A DNA stretch of 64,000 bases from Neodiprion pinetum (GCF_021155775.2 NC_060238.1:8728001-8792000); one strand, 5' to 3'. Counted from the stretch's first letter, positions 52,881-63,961 are shown. Made by a program: numbers and translations. Notes: generated by a model from the letters alone, not told the origin.

Positions 52881-55800
52881 ATGGCAGTCGAAGCGTATAT
52901 GGGACTTGCAGAGCAGATGGAGGGGACTTACAATTTGCTAAGAGAGCAACCACCCGGAGAAGAGAATGACGCCGTAATCAATCATTGGGTTGATATTGGA
53001 ATTGCGAATATCCAAGTTCTGCGCGATATTTCCATGCAACGAGGAACAACCGTTGGTGCGAAAATACGGATTCAACATACGATCGCACTCCTGCAATCTT
53101 GGGTGACGAAGATCAAGCAGTTACAGCAGCGCACAGTGGTGACGGGTGAAAATATCGGTACTCCTGCGGGTGTACAATGGGACGACGTGGATAGCGCTTT
53201 TGCCAGCCGAATCAGAACAGGGGTTGTCACGAATCTCCATCATAAAAATTTGGACGCCTTCCTGGACGATGTGCAGCGCGTCGTCACCAAAAAGTTGGAG
53301 CTGATACTGCGCGAGGAGGGAAATGTGAAGATTAACATCATATTATCATGCAAATTCGAAAATGCCAAGCATGAAGAGATATCCACTGAAGTCAAGAGTT
53401 TCAACACCTCCAACGTAGCGATTCTCCTCCCATCAAGCGATATAAATGGTTGCTTCATACGTGCATGGGGTGATCTGCAGTCAAAGGTGGAAGATTTCGA
53501 GCAACGCGATTCCGGCTGGAGTATGATTGAGATCCTTAACCTCGCCGTGAATATCAATCGCTACCAGCCTCTCGCCGCGGGGGCTTCAACATTCGTCGAG
53601 CTGTTCCAAGACATTCGACATAAAAAGGCTGTGATCAACGTGAGGAACGAGGACGGAAAATGCTTTCTCTGGTCCGTCATAGCAGCTCTCCACCCGGTCA
53701 ACACCCACACCGATAGGGCTAGCCGTTATCATCGATATATTTCCGAGTTGGACTGTACAGGTATCAAATTCCCTGCTACTCTACATGATGTGAAAAAGCT
53801 TGAGAGATTGAATAATTTGCGCATCAATGTATACGGTATAGAATCTCAAACTTTTTCGCATCATGCAAAATGAAATAATAGCGTCATCGTGCCAATTTAT
53901 TTGAGTAAGAATTTGCATAGCGTAAACATTGACACGATCCATCTTCCAATGGTTGAGAGTAATCCGGAAGACGATATGACTGGTGAGTTTGCACCGAGAT
54001 TCCACTTTGCTTGGATTAAAGATCTTTCCCGATTGGTGAGCAAACAATTGTCTGATCATGATGGTCGACTGTTTTTATGTGACAGATGTTTGCGCCACTT
54101 CAGCGTGAAACATGCCTACGACAATCACCGACAAGATTGTATTACGCTAAATAAAGTACGCATGGAGTTTCCCAAGTGTAAAGATTTGGTATTTTCCAAT
54201 TTTCGAAACAAGGGCACCGTTCCATTTGTCGTATACGCCGTTCTCAAATGTATATCAATCCCTGAACCTGTAGATGAATTTGAAACTCGTAAGACTTGTG
54301 AAATTCAAAAGCATATCCCGCACAGTGTAGCGTACTATGTACATTGCGCGTACGATGAGACTTTATCGGGGTTCCACGGTAAACGCGGTGTCGATTGCAT
54401 AGATTGGTTTATGCAACAGCTTAAAAATTTATAAATTCAAGTAGAGTCACGCATCAGAAACATCATTCCGATGAAGTCTCTTACCCAAGTGCAACGCGAT
54501 CGTCACATGCGCGCAAAGAATTGTTATATTTGTGAAAAACCGTTTACGCCTGAGGAGAAAAAGTGTTACGATCACTGTCATTTCACGGGTAAATATCGTG
54601 GTCCTACTCATAATCGGTGTAATTTGAATTTCAGAGAGTCGCACACAATTCCAATAGTTTTCCACAATTTGTCCGGTTACGATTCTCACTTTTTAATAAA
54701 ATCCCTCGGGTCAACTTTTCCCGGTAAAATTACACTGCTACCCATAAATAAGGGAAAATATATATCCTTCACGAAACGCGTCGATGGAACAATGATGCAC
54801 TTGAGATTCATCGATTCGTTCCGATTTATGGCTAGCAGCATCGATAAACTTTCCACATATTTGACCGATACCGATAAACGCATAACACGCAAATTTTATA
54901 ATAACCCGACTCAGTTCAGTTTGATGACCCGCAAAGGTGTTTTTCCCTATGAATACGTCGATTGTTGGGGGAAACTCGATGAACCGCGATTACCTGCAAA
55001 GAAGCATTTCTACTCGCACCTCTGCGATGCAAATATTTCAGACACCGATTACGAGCACGCGAAAACTGTTTGGAGGGAATTCCATTTAGAGTCATTGGGA
55101 GGCTATTCAGATTTATATTTAAAGACCGATGTTCTTTTGCTTGCCGATATTTTCGAAAATTTCCGCGCTAGCTGCTTCAAAACATACGATTTAGATCCGT
55201 TGCACTACTACACTGCACCGGGATTCGCTTTTGACGCGATGCTCAAGCATACTAATGTAAATTTGCAACTTTTAGACAACCCTGAAATGGTGTTATTTAT
55301 TGAAAGAGCCATTCGAGGCGCCGTGGCGCAATGTTCTAATCGACACGCTCGGGCCAATAATAGATTCATGGGAACTGATTTTGATCCAAACAAAGCGGAA
55401 TCGTATCTCACGTATTTTGACGTGAATAACCTGTACGGAGCGGCTATGAGCGTGCATTTACCGGTCGGCTCGTTCGAGTTAGAGTATCAGCACATCGATA
55501 TAACAAACCATCTGGACGATTCGCCGATCGGTTACTTTCTGGAGGTAGATTTGGACTATCCTGCAGAACTCCACGAGGATCACAAAGACTTGCCTCTTTG
55601 TCCCGAGCAGTTTACTCCTCCAGGTGGTAAAAACGCCAAACTCGCGACCACCCTCTACCCCAAAACAAAGTATATATTGCACCATAGAAATTTGAAGCAG
55701 TGTTTGAGTTTAGGATTGAAAGTAACGAAAGTGCACAGAGTTTTAAAGTTTGCACAATCTCGATGGCGCGAACCTTACGTCACGCTCAATACGGACATGC

Positions 55801-56657
55801 GCAAGCGGTCTAGGAATGAATTTGAGAAAAACTTTTACAAACTCATAAATAACGCGTTGTTCGGCAAGACTATGGAGAACGTGCGAAATCATAAAGATGT
55901 AAAATTGGTCACAAAATGGGAGGGACGCGGTGGTGCGAGAGCGCTTATTGCCAGGGCAAACTTTCACAGCTGCACCGTATTTGGCGCTGATATGGTCATC
56001 ATTGAAATGAATCGCGTCAAAGTTCACTTCACCAAACCTATTTACGTCGGTGCATCGATTCTAGATCTGTCAAAAATCATTCTTTACGATTTTCACTATA
56101 ATTTTGTGAAATCCAACTTTTCGAACAGCGAGGTCAAATTGTTGTATACCGACACAGACAGCCCTATTTATCAATTTAACGTATCGAACATCTACGATAT
56201 CATCAAACGTGATGTGGATACAATGTTTGATACCTCTGACTATCCGCCCGACAATGTGTATGGCATCCCGCTTAAAAACAAGAAACGACTAGGGCTAATA
56301 AAGGATGAAAATAATGGTAAAATTATGACAGAGTTTGTGGGACTGTGAGCAAAGCTGTACACATTTACTACGATGGGTGAGGATGGGGAAAAATATGACG
56401 GTGGCGTAAAAGTGAGTAAGCGCGCCAAGGGTGTAAGAAATTCATCGATAAATAGCATCACGTTTGATGATTATAAGCGCTGTCCGATGGCTTACCGAGA
56501 GTTGACTCTTCCACAGTATTCAATACGCAGAAAAAAACATAAAGTAAGCACGATCGTACAAAAAAAATTGGCTCTGAGTTGGCAGGATGACAAGCGGCAA
56601 TTGATACCTGGACAGACCGACACCGTACCTTGGGGGTTTGTCCCAGCCCCCCAATAG
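52881..56657 (+). pseudogene. Protein-primed DNA polymerase B, three premature stops
   Basis: ATG 52881; a single reading frame of about 1,258 codons to 56657, interrupted only by TGA 53871-53873, TAA 54432-54434 and TGA 56346-56348. Order: N-terminal domain with GKCFLWSVIAALHP; Cys/His zinc region [41 protein letters not shown] (endonuclease VII-like); [19 protein letters not shown] (exonuclease); [12 protein letters not shown] (motif A); [18 protein letters not shown] (motif B); YTDTDSPIY (motif C); C-terminal KRAKGVRNSSINSITFDDYK. All catalytic motifs are present, so inactivation is due to the stops alone. The enzyme copies the linear element by protein priming. Confidence 0.95.
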
Positions 56658-57082
56658 CTATGGGATAAACTGTAGACCTAGAATTGATGTAAATATTTGA
56701 TGTTTGACGCCTCGAACGATCCACCATCGGGCGGAAAACGTTTCACGATCAACACGATATTTAATGGATGTCAAAATGCGAATTCATATGCTCAACAATT
56801 ATTTATTTATTTATTATTATTATATCATGCAATTATTTATATTTATTCGTTTACCACGAAAAAAGTTTTCAGAAAACGAAAAAAAGTTTTCAGAAAATGA
56901 AAAAAAGTTTTCAGCAAACGAAAAAAAGGTTTTCCAAAAAATAAAATGTGTAATAATCGTATGGAAAATCGTATGGAAATCGCCGTCGTCGTCGTCGTCG
57001 TCGTTATTTTCATAGTACAGAGTATGGTACATGTGCGTACAAAGGAGATAAAATGTGGAAATATTTGTATATTCAAAATCTT
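56658..57082. other. Convergent spacer between polymerase and integrase of B
   Basis: Contains about four copies of a GAAAAAAAGTTTTCAGAAAAC unit (56860-56935) and a GTC trinucleotide run (56985-57003). No gene. Confidence 0.7.
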
Positions 57083-58057
57083 TTATTGTAATTCGGAAAA
57101 TACATACAAATTATGTTTCATGTCTGTTCTCTTCATCCAACTATTGTGCAAACTATCAAAACCCAACCACTTCACATTGAACAGATTTCCCCGTTTGCGT
57201 AATACTTTCTCCACAAGGTAGCCGTCGGGATATTTCACTTTGGCGAGCTCTTCCTCGTAGAAGCCCCCCTCGATGGGATGATCTTGATAATTGGTAAGTT
57301 TGTAGGTGGGTGGATTAGTATTTTTCACCTCACTCACGGTGAATATTTCTGTCGTCCAATTGGGTGTATAGCCTTTTTCGAATACATTCTTGTACTTGCT
57401 GATTTGAACTCGATCGCCTACGCTGAATTTCCGCGCTCGATCACTTCGTTTGATTTGGCGAGGCTTGTACACGCTACGATACAGCTGTTTTTCATTCTCC
57501 GTGCTAACATCCACCGGTTTCATCCGAATCGTGCGATGTTTAGTGTTGTTGTAGGACTTCATTAAATCATCCAAAATATTAATCCACTCGTACGATCCTT
57601 GGAGAGTAAACCGCTTCCACATTTTATTCTTCAATGTTCGATTGGAACGTTCGCATATCGACGCCTTTAAGTTGCTAAATGTCGAATACATGTTGATATT
57701 GTGATGCTTCACGAGGGCTTTGAATTCGCTGTTGTAAAATTCTTTGCCTCGATCAACGTGTAGATGTGTAGGTATACGACTCTGGGTCAGTACTGATTTC
57801 ATGGCAGCACTAACATCTTTCCCACTCTTGGACTTTATCGGCACAGCCCACGCGTACTTGGAAAATATATCGATGATTGTTAGTAGATATTTGTATCCCT
57901 TGTTGCACGAGCTGTATGCGGTCATATCGACGAGATCAGCTTGCCAGGTCTCATCCAGTCCGCGTACATCTACGAATCGGCACGGATAGTTGCGTCGAGC
58001 CTGTCTGTGAAGTTCGGCGGCTATTACAGTCTTCATTGTTCCCAACTCTTCACCCAT
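57083..58057 (-). CDS. Integrase (rve family) with C-terminal chromodomain (324 aa)
   Basis: ATG at 58057 overlaps the stop of the upstream gene as TGATG, which supports this start. N-terminal segment RQARRNYPCRFVDVRGLDET, then catalytic WQADLVDM (Asp), LHVDRGKEFYNSEF (Asp) and SICERSNRTLKNKMW (Glu). A C-terminal barrel FSVGDRVQISKYKNVFEKG and a chromodomain (YLVEKVLRKRGNLFNVKWLG, LHNSW) follow. No lesion is seen, and this is the best-preserved insertion enzyme in the window. It could in principle have mobilised D-type and M-type derivatives in trans (inference). Confidence 0.93.
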   Translation of the reverse strand: MGEELGTMKTVIAAELHRQARRNYPCRFVDVRGLDETWQADLVDMTAYSSCNKGYKYLLTIIDIFSKYAWAVPIKSKSGKDVSAAMKSVLTQSRIPTHLHVDRGKEFYNSEFKALVKHHNINMYSTFSNLKASICERSNRTLKNKMWKRFTLQGSYEWINILDDLMKSYNNTKHRTIRMKPVDVSTENEKQLYRSVYKPRQIKRSDRARKFSVGDRVQISKYKNVFEKGYTPNWTTEIFTVSEVKNTNPPTYKLTNYQDHPIEGGFYEEELAKVKYPDGYLVEKVLRKRGNLFNVKWLGFDSLHNSWMKRTDMKHNLYVFSELQ

Positions 58058-58479
58058 CAATTTTTCGAATTGCTGTCCAACCACTCTGGTTCCTCAATCG
58101 ATACTAATTCCCTGCTGGTCTGTCCCAACGTTGGTGTTGCCTGCTCCCCAATATGTTTGATGCGACTCAACGTATTTTCAATGATTTTGTTATTTATGCG
58201 TAGCTGTTCCAACTCCTCGTTGTGATTATGCGCGAAACTCTCGAAATTTGATTAAAAAGTATCCACAATATCCGCAGCCATAGACTGTAAAGCAGTATTG
58301 AGAACTTTTAGGGAAACGGCATCGGTGGAGTGCTGCGGATCAGCTATGTTACACAATCGTTTACCGTCCAAATCATACTGATTGTCGTTGGTGGTTTTGA
58401 ATCCAACACCCGGAGGCCCTCGAATAAATTTTTTACTCCCGCCACGCTCCGAGTGTCGCCCGAATATGTCTATGCTCAT
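58057..58479 (-). pseudogene. Conserved Polinton PGVG protein, one nonsense codon
   Basis: ATG 58479 (MSIDIFGRHSERGG), with GPPGVGFKTTNDNQYDL and KRLCNIADP, then an in-frame TAA at 58252-58254. The frame continues with a helical tail (HNHNEELEQLRINNKIIE) to a stop at 58057-58059. Full length would be 140 aa, near the 133 aa of copy A. It is probably a structural protein; function unproven. Confidence 0.78.
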
Positions 58480-58525
58480 CACTGGACGGTCACTGAACAA
58501 ATGATGATTTTATGTTTACACGCCG

Positions 58526-59467
58526 CTAATAAACGATTCCAGCCTCGCGCAGCTCCTCAATAATGGAGACTATTTCGTTGGAATGGCTGGTATTGCCTGC
58601 AGCCTGTGACGCCATGAGCAGCCGGAGACGATCTACAATTTCATTTGGATCATCCCAGTAGACGTAATCGACATCTTGCTCCTCCTTTCGCGCAATCTTA
58701 TAGTTGGTTAAGCCTTTACCTGATTTTTTCGGCGAGCCAACGTGTTGTGCAATGAAATTTCTATACTTTGCGCTTTTTAAATCATCTCGAAGGCTTCCAT
58801 CGGCTTGGTAACGTTTCCGATGCGCATTTGTCGTCGTTACAATTTTTATATAATTATTCTTGTCCGCGTCATTTACAACCGATGCATCGGGTGATTTTTT
58901 AAACAGTAATTTGAGTAATCCAGGTGTTCTCTCATAACTTTCATTCCCCACATTGACCAGATTATCAGTGAAATTGATCGGTGTATCGCCAATCATCATA
59001 CCGCTTGTCAACTTTCGAACACCGTATGTGGTATCCAAATCCCTCTTTTTACTTGAGCTGAACATTTTCAAATATTGTGCTGTGGAATCCGTTGTTTTTT
59101 TCACAGATGTACTTGTAGTAGAAATTTCACCAAACTTCAGTGTTTTATCATTTACATCCATGAAATTCCCCTCATCCATATCCTCATCCTCATCATCATC
59201 CCCGATACTCTCTTCATCTTTTTCTTCTTCTTTTTTCATTGTCACATCCGGTAGTTCCGTTTTAGTTTCACGTTTAATATGCTGCTGTCTTGAGGTATCA
59301 ACCAATTTTTGCAGCGGTGTTACTAAAGGCTTGAATACCTCTCCCACAACCTGTTCGGTCGTGTCCTTGTCCAACTTGAGCATCTCATGCTTCAGCCGTA
59401 TGACATCGGATGCTTTTGATATTTCACTCAATGAATCGCTACGCTTACGAATCTTGGCACTCTCCAT
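58526..59467 (-). CDS. Conserved Polinton protein, DUF8207-like (313 aa)
   Basis: ATG 59467 to stop 58526, intact. The N-terminal helical part (SEISKASDVIRLKHEMLKLD) is followed by an acidic linker (EESIGDDDEDEDMDEGNF, about residues 86-103). Then comes the conserved half: LDTTYGVRKLTSGMMIGD, TPGLLKLLFKKSPDA, TTTNAHRKRYQ, YVYWDDPNEIVDRLRLLMAS and ELREAGIVY. It is widespread in arthropod Polintons, but no activity is known to me. It stands between PGVG protein and ATPase in both elements. Confidence 0.78.
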   Translation of the reverse strand: MESAKIRKRSDSLSEISKASDVIRLKHEMLKLDKDTTEQVVGEVFKPLVTPLQKLVDTSRQQHIKRETKTELPDVTMKKEEEKDEESIGDDDEDEDMDEGNFMDVNDKTLKFGEISTTSTSVKKTTDSTAQYLKMFSSSKKRDLDTTYGVRKLTSGMMIGDTPINFTDNLVNVGNESYERTPGLLKLLFKKSPDASVVNDADKNNYIKIVTTTNAHRKRYQADGSLRDDLKSAKYRNFIAQHVGSPKKSGKGLTNYKIARKEEQDVDYVYWDDPNEIVDRLRLLMASQAAGNTSHSNEIVSIIEELREAGIVY

Positions 59468-59509
59468 GTTGCAGGTTCGAATGTTGCAACGAAACTGTGC
59501 GAGTTTATG

Positions 59510-60211
59510 TTAGTTTATGCTTATAAAGCAGTCAAACCCCTTCCTATATCGCCCCCCATTGATTTCGCTATTCTTGTCAATTACGGTAAAACTGTAATTG
59601 TCATCATTCCAGCATGCCGAGCACAAGTCTTTAAATTGCTGATACGTCATGTCCGTGTTCACATGATCGTTGTAGATATGTTTCAGATTCATATCATCCT
59701 GCCGAAATAGCACCAATAAGTTTGCATTGTCACGCACTAGGTGTTTTGGAATGCGCGCGTACGTTTGACTTAGATAAAAGCTATCGATATCGCAATGCCT
59801 GCCCATGCTGAAGTATGCTCTGACATTATCCTGCTGTTCACAAGCCACATCGTCGAAAATCATAACAGAGTTGGGGCGAGCATCTTCCGGTTTTACAACC
59901 TCATCGTTCTCGCGAAACGGGAAATAACCCACTCCCTGCACGGGTTCTAGTAACTTTTGCAAAAATTGATATTTTGGTTGGATGGAAGATTTCGAATAGA
60001 CGTAGACATTTTCGAATCGCAATCCATTGCCGTGGGTGATAAGTGCGAGAAGAGCGTTAGTTTTACCGCAATTGGATGGCCCGCAAAAAATTGCTCTCAC
60101 GGTATTTGGCAGCAATTTTCCATGTCGTTTTCCTATCTTCCTCTTACTACGTCGAACCATTTTATCGAAATTTGCGATAGGTAGTTTATCGGGCTGATCT
60201 TGAAATCTCAT
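59510..60211 (-). CDS. Packaging ATPase, FtsK/HerA type (233 aa)
   Basis: ATG 60211 to stop 59510, intact. Walker A FCGPSNCGKTNALLAL (about residues 46-61), Walker B SVMIFDDVACE (about 122), sensor-like FYLSQTYARIPKHLVRDN and C-terminal GGRYRKGFDCF. Length and motif spacing fit the A32-like genome-packaging ATPases of Polintons and large DNA viruses. The gene is divergent with the PLA2 gene, sharing a compact promoter region with opposed TATA boxes (60251-60277). Confidence 0.93.
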   Translation of the reverse strand: MRFQDQPDKLPIANFDKMVRRSKRKIGKRHGKLLPNTVRAIFCGPSNCGKTNALLALITHGNGLRFENVYVYSKSSIQPKYQFLQKLLEPVQGVGYFPFRENDEVVKPEDARPNSVMIFDDVACEQQDNVRAYFSMGRHCDIDSFYLSQTYARIPKHLVRDNANLLVLFRQDDMNLKHIYNDHVNTDMTYQQFKDLCSACWNDDNYSFTVIDKNSEINGGRYRKGFDCFISIN

Positions 60212-60250
60212 GATGCTTCGTTAGCATGACAATGAAAACTGAGATGACGG

Positions 60251-60277
60251 TATATAAATTCCGCCTTTTATAGAAGT
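60251..60277. promoter_or_regulatory. Divergent TATA boxes between ATPase and PLA2 genes
   Basis: TATATAAA on the plus strand at 60251 faces the PLA2 gene (ATG 60305). CTATAAAAGGCGG on the minus strand (60277-60265) faces the ATPase (ATG 60211). The two boxes lie about ten bases apart, so the two initiation complexes would compete. Confidence 0.6.
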
Positions 60278-60304
60278 CGCGTTAGTTGTTGCCCGACTAT
60301 GAGG

Positions 60305-61123
60305 ATGTGCACACGGAAGAAACGCGGTGGTGGTTTGTTAAATTAAATCATCAATCATCTCCCAGTTGAATTGCATGTGTCAGGGTATCAGTACTGCGGA
60401 CCTGGAACGAAATCGGCCAAGAGGTTGGCTCGTGGAGATTTGGGGATCAATCCGCTGGATGCCGCGTGTAAAGACCACGACATTGCATACGCGAAGAATC
60501 GCGACACCGCAGCGAGAAATCTTGCCGACAAAGCGCTCGCTGAGAAGGCGTGGAATCGCGTCTTGGCCAAGGACGCTAGTGTGGGTGAAAAGGCTGTAGC
60601 CTGGGGAGTCACCTACACCATGAAAGCTGAATCTAAACTCGGAATGGGCTTAGCTGCAAAGCGGTCGAAACTTGGAGCGGCTGCGAAGAAGAAATCTGGA
60701 ACTGACGGGAAGAGTAAACAGCGGAAGAGAACTGTGAATCTTAAATCCATCATCACAGCAGCAAAGGTCGCCATGCGACCGAGTTATAAAGCTGTCGAGT
60801 CGGCGTTGGCGGGTGCTCGTGCGGCTGCCCGTGGGACTGGGAAAAATATTCGTATACCTCGCGTTATACCTGTGCCTGATAAAATTGGCGGCATCCTACC
60901 GTTTCTCATTCCAATTCTGGCCGGTCTAAGCGCTACTGGGGCTCTTGCGGGTGGTGCTGCGGGTATAGCTAAAGCTGTCAACGAAGCTAGTGTCAACAAA
61001 CATCAGTTGAACAAGGCCAAACGGCACAATGCAACAATGGAGGCGATTGCTTTGGGCAAGGGATTATACCTGCGACCCTACCGCAGCGGAATGGGCCTGT
61101 ACTTACATCTGACAAAAAACTAG
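60305..61123 (+). pseudogene. PLA2-domain virion protein, one nonsense codon
   Basis: ATG 60305 (MCTRKKRGGGLLN), in-frame TAA at 60344-60346, then open to 61123. Signature GYQYCGPGTKSAKRLARGD, NPLDAACKDHDIAY (His-Asp of phospholipase A2), basic middle, hydrophobic FLIPILAGLSATGALAGGAA and a KGLYLRPYRSGMG tail. The stop lies before the domain. The coding part resembles copy A (34434-35228), where the gene is intact. Confidence 0.85.
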
Positions 61124-61179
61124 TAAAGCTACCACACCGAGCTCTCACCAACATCGATTTACGCAACTATGCTAAAAAT

Positions 61180-61485
61180 ATGAAAATTTCGTATTTTCGT
61201 GGTGTTTTCATGCGGAATGATCTGCCAAAATCAGGACCAAAAATGCGAGAATCCGCAATTATCAATCTTGACGATAAAAACGGTCCAGGGACACATTGGG
61301 TTGCGTACAAGAAAAATGGTGACCAGGTTGTGTATTTTGATATTTTCGGTGATTTGAAACCGCCTAAGGACTTGATGAGGTATCTCGGTGTTGGCAGCGT
61401 TGAATACAATCATAAAAGGTATCAAGAATATGATACTGTGATTTGCGGCCACTTGTGTCTCAAATTTCTCAGCGAACAACTATAA
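61180..61485 (+). CDS. Adenain-like cysteine protease (101 aa from first ATG)
   Basis: ATG 61180 (MKISYFRGVFMRND). Catalytic His in NGPGTHWVAYKK, acid in VVYFDIFGDLKPP, Cys in VICGHLCLKFLSEQL near the end. The homologous frame is open upstream to the end of the PLA2 gene (KLVKLPHRALTNIDLRNYAK) without an ATG, as in copy A. The true start may therefore be non-ATG or reached by coupling to the PLA2 gene. Adenovirus-type proteases process capsid precursors. The frame is intact. Confidence 0.85.
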   Translation: MKISYFRGVFMRNDLPKSGPKMRESAIINLDDKNGPGTHWVAYKKNGDQVVYFDIFGDLKPPKDLMRYLGVGSVEYNHKRYQEYDTVICGHLCLKFLSEQL

Positions 61486-61517
61486 AAAGACAGGTGTTAC
61501 ATGAGCAAGCATTAGTC

Positions 61518-62219
61518 ATGCCGGAATCGTTGACGTTAACACTGTCAGGCACATCCTCCGTGCTGGAGGCTCAATATTTCCTCCCAATCGAGTTATCACC
61601 AGAGAAGAACTATGTTCTCGGACTCGTCGAGTTCCTGACATTCAATTCAATACCCAATATTCATGAGAGGTGTAATAAATTTTACCTGAAACGAGCGGAC
61701 AACAGCAGAGAGAGCATCGCGATACCCACGAGATGCTATGAAATTGAGGATATTGAAAATTTTCTACATAAGGAGCTACCCTCCGACATCACCCTCAGTC
61801 TGACAGCTAGCAACAACGAGCTGAACAGTGAAGTCACATGCAATCATGTGGTAGACTTTAAGCCCAAAGATTCGATCGGCCGATTATTGGGATTTAAGGC
61901 GGTTGAGCTATCACGAAACGTTACTCATAAATCTGAATTACCCGTAGCCATACTGAAGGTTAATACTTTACGCGTTGAGTGTAGCATAACCACAGGGGCA
62001 TATATAAACGGGCGTCGAGCTCACACGATTCACGAATTTTTCCCAACCGTTCCATCCGGATATAAGATTGTCGAAGTGCCTACCAACGTCATTTACCTGC
62101 CAATCTCCGTACAGTCGATACATCATTTACAGCTGAGAATAGTCGATCAAGACGACGAGCTGATTAATTTTCGCGGCGAAACGATTACTGTACGTTTACG
62201 CGTGAAATCACTCAAATAA
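61518..62219 (+). CDS. Penton-like minor capsid protein (233 aa)
   Basis: ATG 61518 (MPESLTLTLSGTSSVLEAQ) to TAA 62217-62219, intact. Conserved blocks: VLGLVEFLTFNSIPN, CYEIEDIENFLHKEL, CNHVVDFKPKDSIGRLLGF, ECSITTGAYINGRRAHTIHE, VDQDDELINFRGE. Length and position before the MCP match the Polinton single-jelly-roll protein that forms the vertex pentamers. The stop codon overlaps the next ATG (TAATG), which points to coupled translation or closely packed transcription. Confidence 0.88.
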   Translation: MPESLTLTLSGTSSVLEAQYFLPIELSPEKNYVLGLVEFLTFNSIPNIHERCNKFYLKRADNSRESIAIPTRCYEIEDIENFLHKELPSDITLSLTASNNELNSEVTCNHVVDFKPKDSIGRLLGFKAVELSRNVTHKSELPVAILKVNTLRVECSITTGAYINGRRAHTIHEFFPTVPSGYKIVEVPTNVIYLPISVQSIHHLQLRIVDQDDELINFRGETITVRLRVKSLK

Positions 62220-62401
62220 TGGGAATCGTGTTTGAGACGAGAAAGTCGGGCAAAAGTTATAAAACTCGAACGTCATGGCCAAAAATCGCCAGTCGCCCGA
62301 CACCTCTGACAACGTTCACACCGCCTACGAGACTGACACCTCTGAACGTTCGGTTTCTCCAGAGCCTAGGTCTTCGATTACGTGGAAATTTTGGAAAATA
62401 A
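62219..62401 (+). CDS. Small conserved Polinton protein (60 aa)
   Basis: The ATG at 62219 overlaps the penton stop. It starts MGIVFETRKSGKSYKTRTSW and ends with LTPLNVRFLQSLGLRLRGN. The MGIV start and LT..NV.FL..LGL.L tail are shared with the 57-aa protein of copy A (33160-33333), although the middle diverges. No known domain. It may be a capsid cement or scaffold peptide; this is position-based inference only. Confidence 0.7.
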   Translation: MGIVFETRKSGKSYKTRTSWPKIASRPTPLTTFTPPTRLTPLNVRFLQSLGLRLRGNFGK

Positions 62402-62435
62402 AAATTCGTGTTCGCTGCATCCTGTGTGTGTTACC

Positions 62436-63650
62436 ATGGAAGAAATAATAAGAATACAGAAACCTGTGGTATTCGACGAATCGATCGCGCACTCTGAGAT
62501 TTATGCTCATCAACCGTTTGCATCATCCACCTTCCAGAACAACGATGAAATCCATATTGTTGTTCAACATCAAGACTTGTGTCTACTGCCCAGTAAAAGC
62601 TCTCTACACATTCACGGAAAAATCACAAAGGATGATGGTGTGGCTGCGGTGACGGTTACGAAATTGATCAATATGGCCGTTTGTCATTTGTTTGAGGAAG
62701 TTCGCTACGAGTTGAACGGTGTAGAGATTGATCGGAATAAAAATGTTGGCATCACCAGCACTATGAAGGGTTACGTATCCTTGACTCCAGGCCAGCAATA
62801 TAGTCTGGAGAATACCGGGTGGTTGAGTGGGGATAAGGAACTAACCGATGCCGCTGGAAATTTCGATGTTGTCTTGCCGTTAAATTATGTGCTAGGCTTC
62901 GCCGAAGATTATCGTCGAGTCATCGTCAACGCTAAACACGAGTTAATTCTCACGCGTTCCAACACTGATTTGAATGCCGTGATTCAGAGCTCGGCGACGG
63001 AAAACTTTAAAATCACCCTGAATAAAATCGAGTGGTTGTTGCCCTACATCAAACTGGCAGATAAACCGAAAATCCAGCTACTCAACTACATCGCCAAGGA
63101 TCCGGCCATATCCATGAGTTTTCGTTCTTGGGAAACGTACGTGTATCCGATGCACCCATCAACAACGCGGCATATATGGTCAGTCAAGACATCGACGCAG
63201 CTTGAGAAGCCGAGATATGTCGTTCTAGGATTTCAAACTGCAAGGAGAAACGAGCCGCTGAAAAATGCTGGCGTATTTGATCATTGTCGGATCAGAGATG
63301 TAAAACTCTTCCCCAACTTACAGTGCTATCCCTACGGAAATATGAATCTTGATATATACAATAATCAATACGCCATTCTCTATGATATGTATGTTCGGTT
63401 TCAAATGAGCTACTATAACAAAGAAGCTGAGCCTTTGCTTTTGAGGCGTGAATTTATAAACCAAGCTCCCCTTATCGTCATCGATTGCTCCAAGTAGAAC
63501 GAAACATTGAAAACTGGACCTGTGGACATTCGATTGGAATCTGACTGTAGCATTACGTTCCCACCACACACTTCTGCCTACTGCATGATCTTGCATGATC
63601 GCATTGTTGAATATAATCTGATCAGTGGTACTGTTCAAAAATTGGTATAA
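62436..63650 (+). pseudogene. Major capsid protein (hexon-like), late nonsense codon
   Basis: ATG 62436 (MEEIIRIQKPVVFDES), one frame of 404 codons to TAA 63648-63650, broken only by TAG at 63495-63497. Landmarks: AHQPFASSTFQNNDEI, VRYELNGVEIDRNKNVG, FAEDYRRVIVNAKHELILTR, MSFRSWETYVYPMHPSTTR, YPYGNMNLDIYNNQYAILYD. Copy A has Gln at the position of the stop, so this is a simple nonsense change removing about 50 residues. In Polintons it is the double-jelly-roll capsomer protein. Confidence 0.9.
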
Positions 63651-63905
63651 ATCAATTTTGGAATAATGATATGTTTAATTAATATGGATATTGAAAATAA
63701 TATGTATAATTTTAATCGTTAAAATTTGGAATAAGATAATTTAGAATAGAATAAGAAAACTAAATGTAATTGATGTTAAATGAAAAAATTGTTAAAAGCA
63801 TTCAAAACGCTGTTTTAAACCTTCCTTCAGGGGTCATTTCCTGGAATTTTTACAATAGATCTAGCGGGTTTTTACCCTACCCGATTTATGTGCGGCTTTC
63901 CTGCG
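63651..63905. other. 3' spacer of Polinton B
   Basis: AT-rich DNA between MCP and right TIR. No gene. Confidence 0.6.
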
Positions 63906-63929
63906 CCAAACAAGTCTCGACAGGAATTA

Positions 63930-63961
<32 letters not shown>

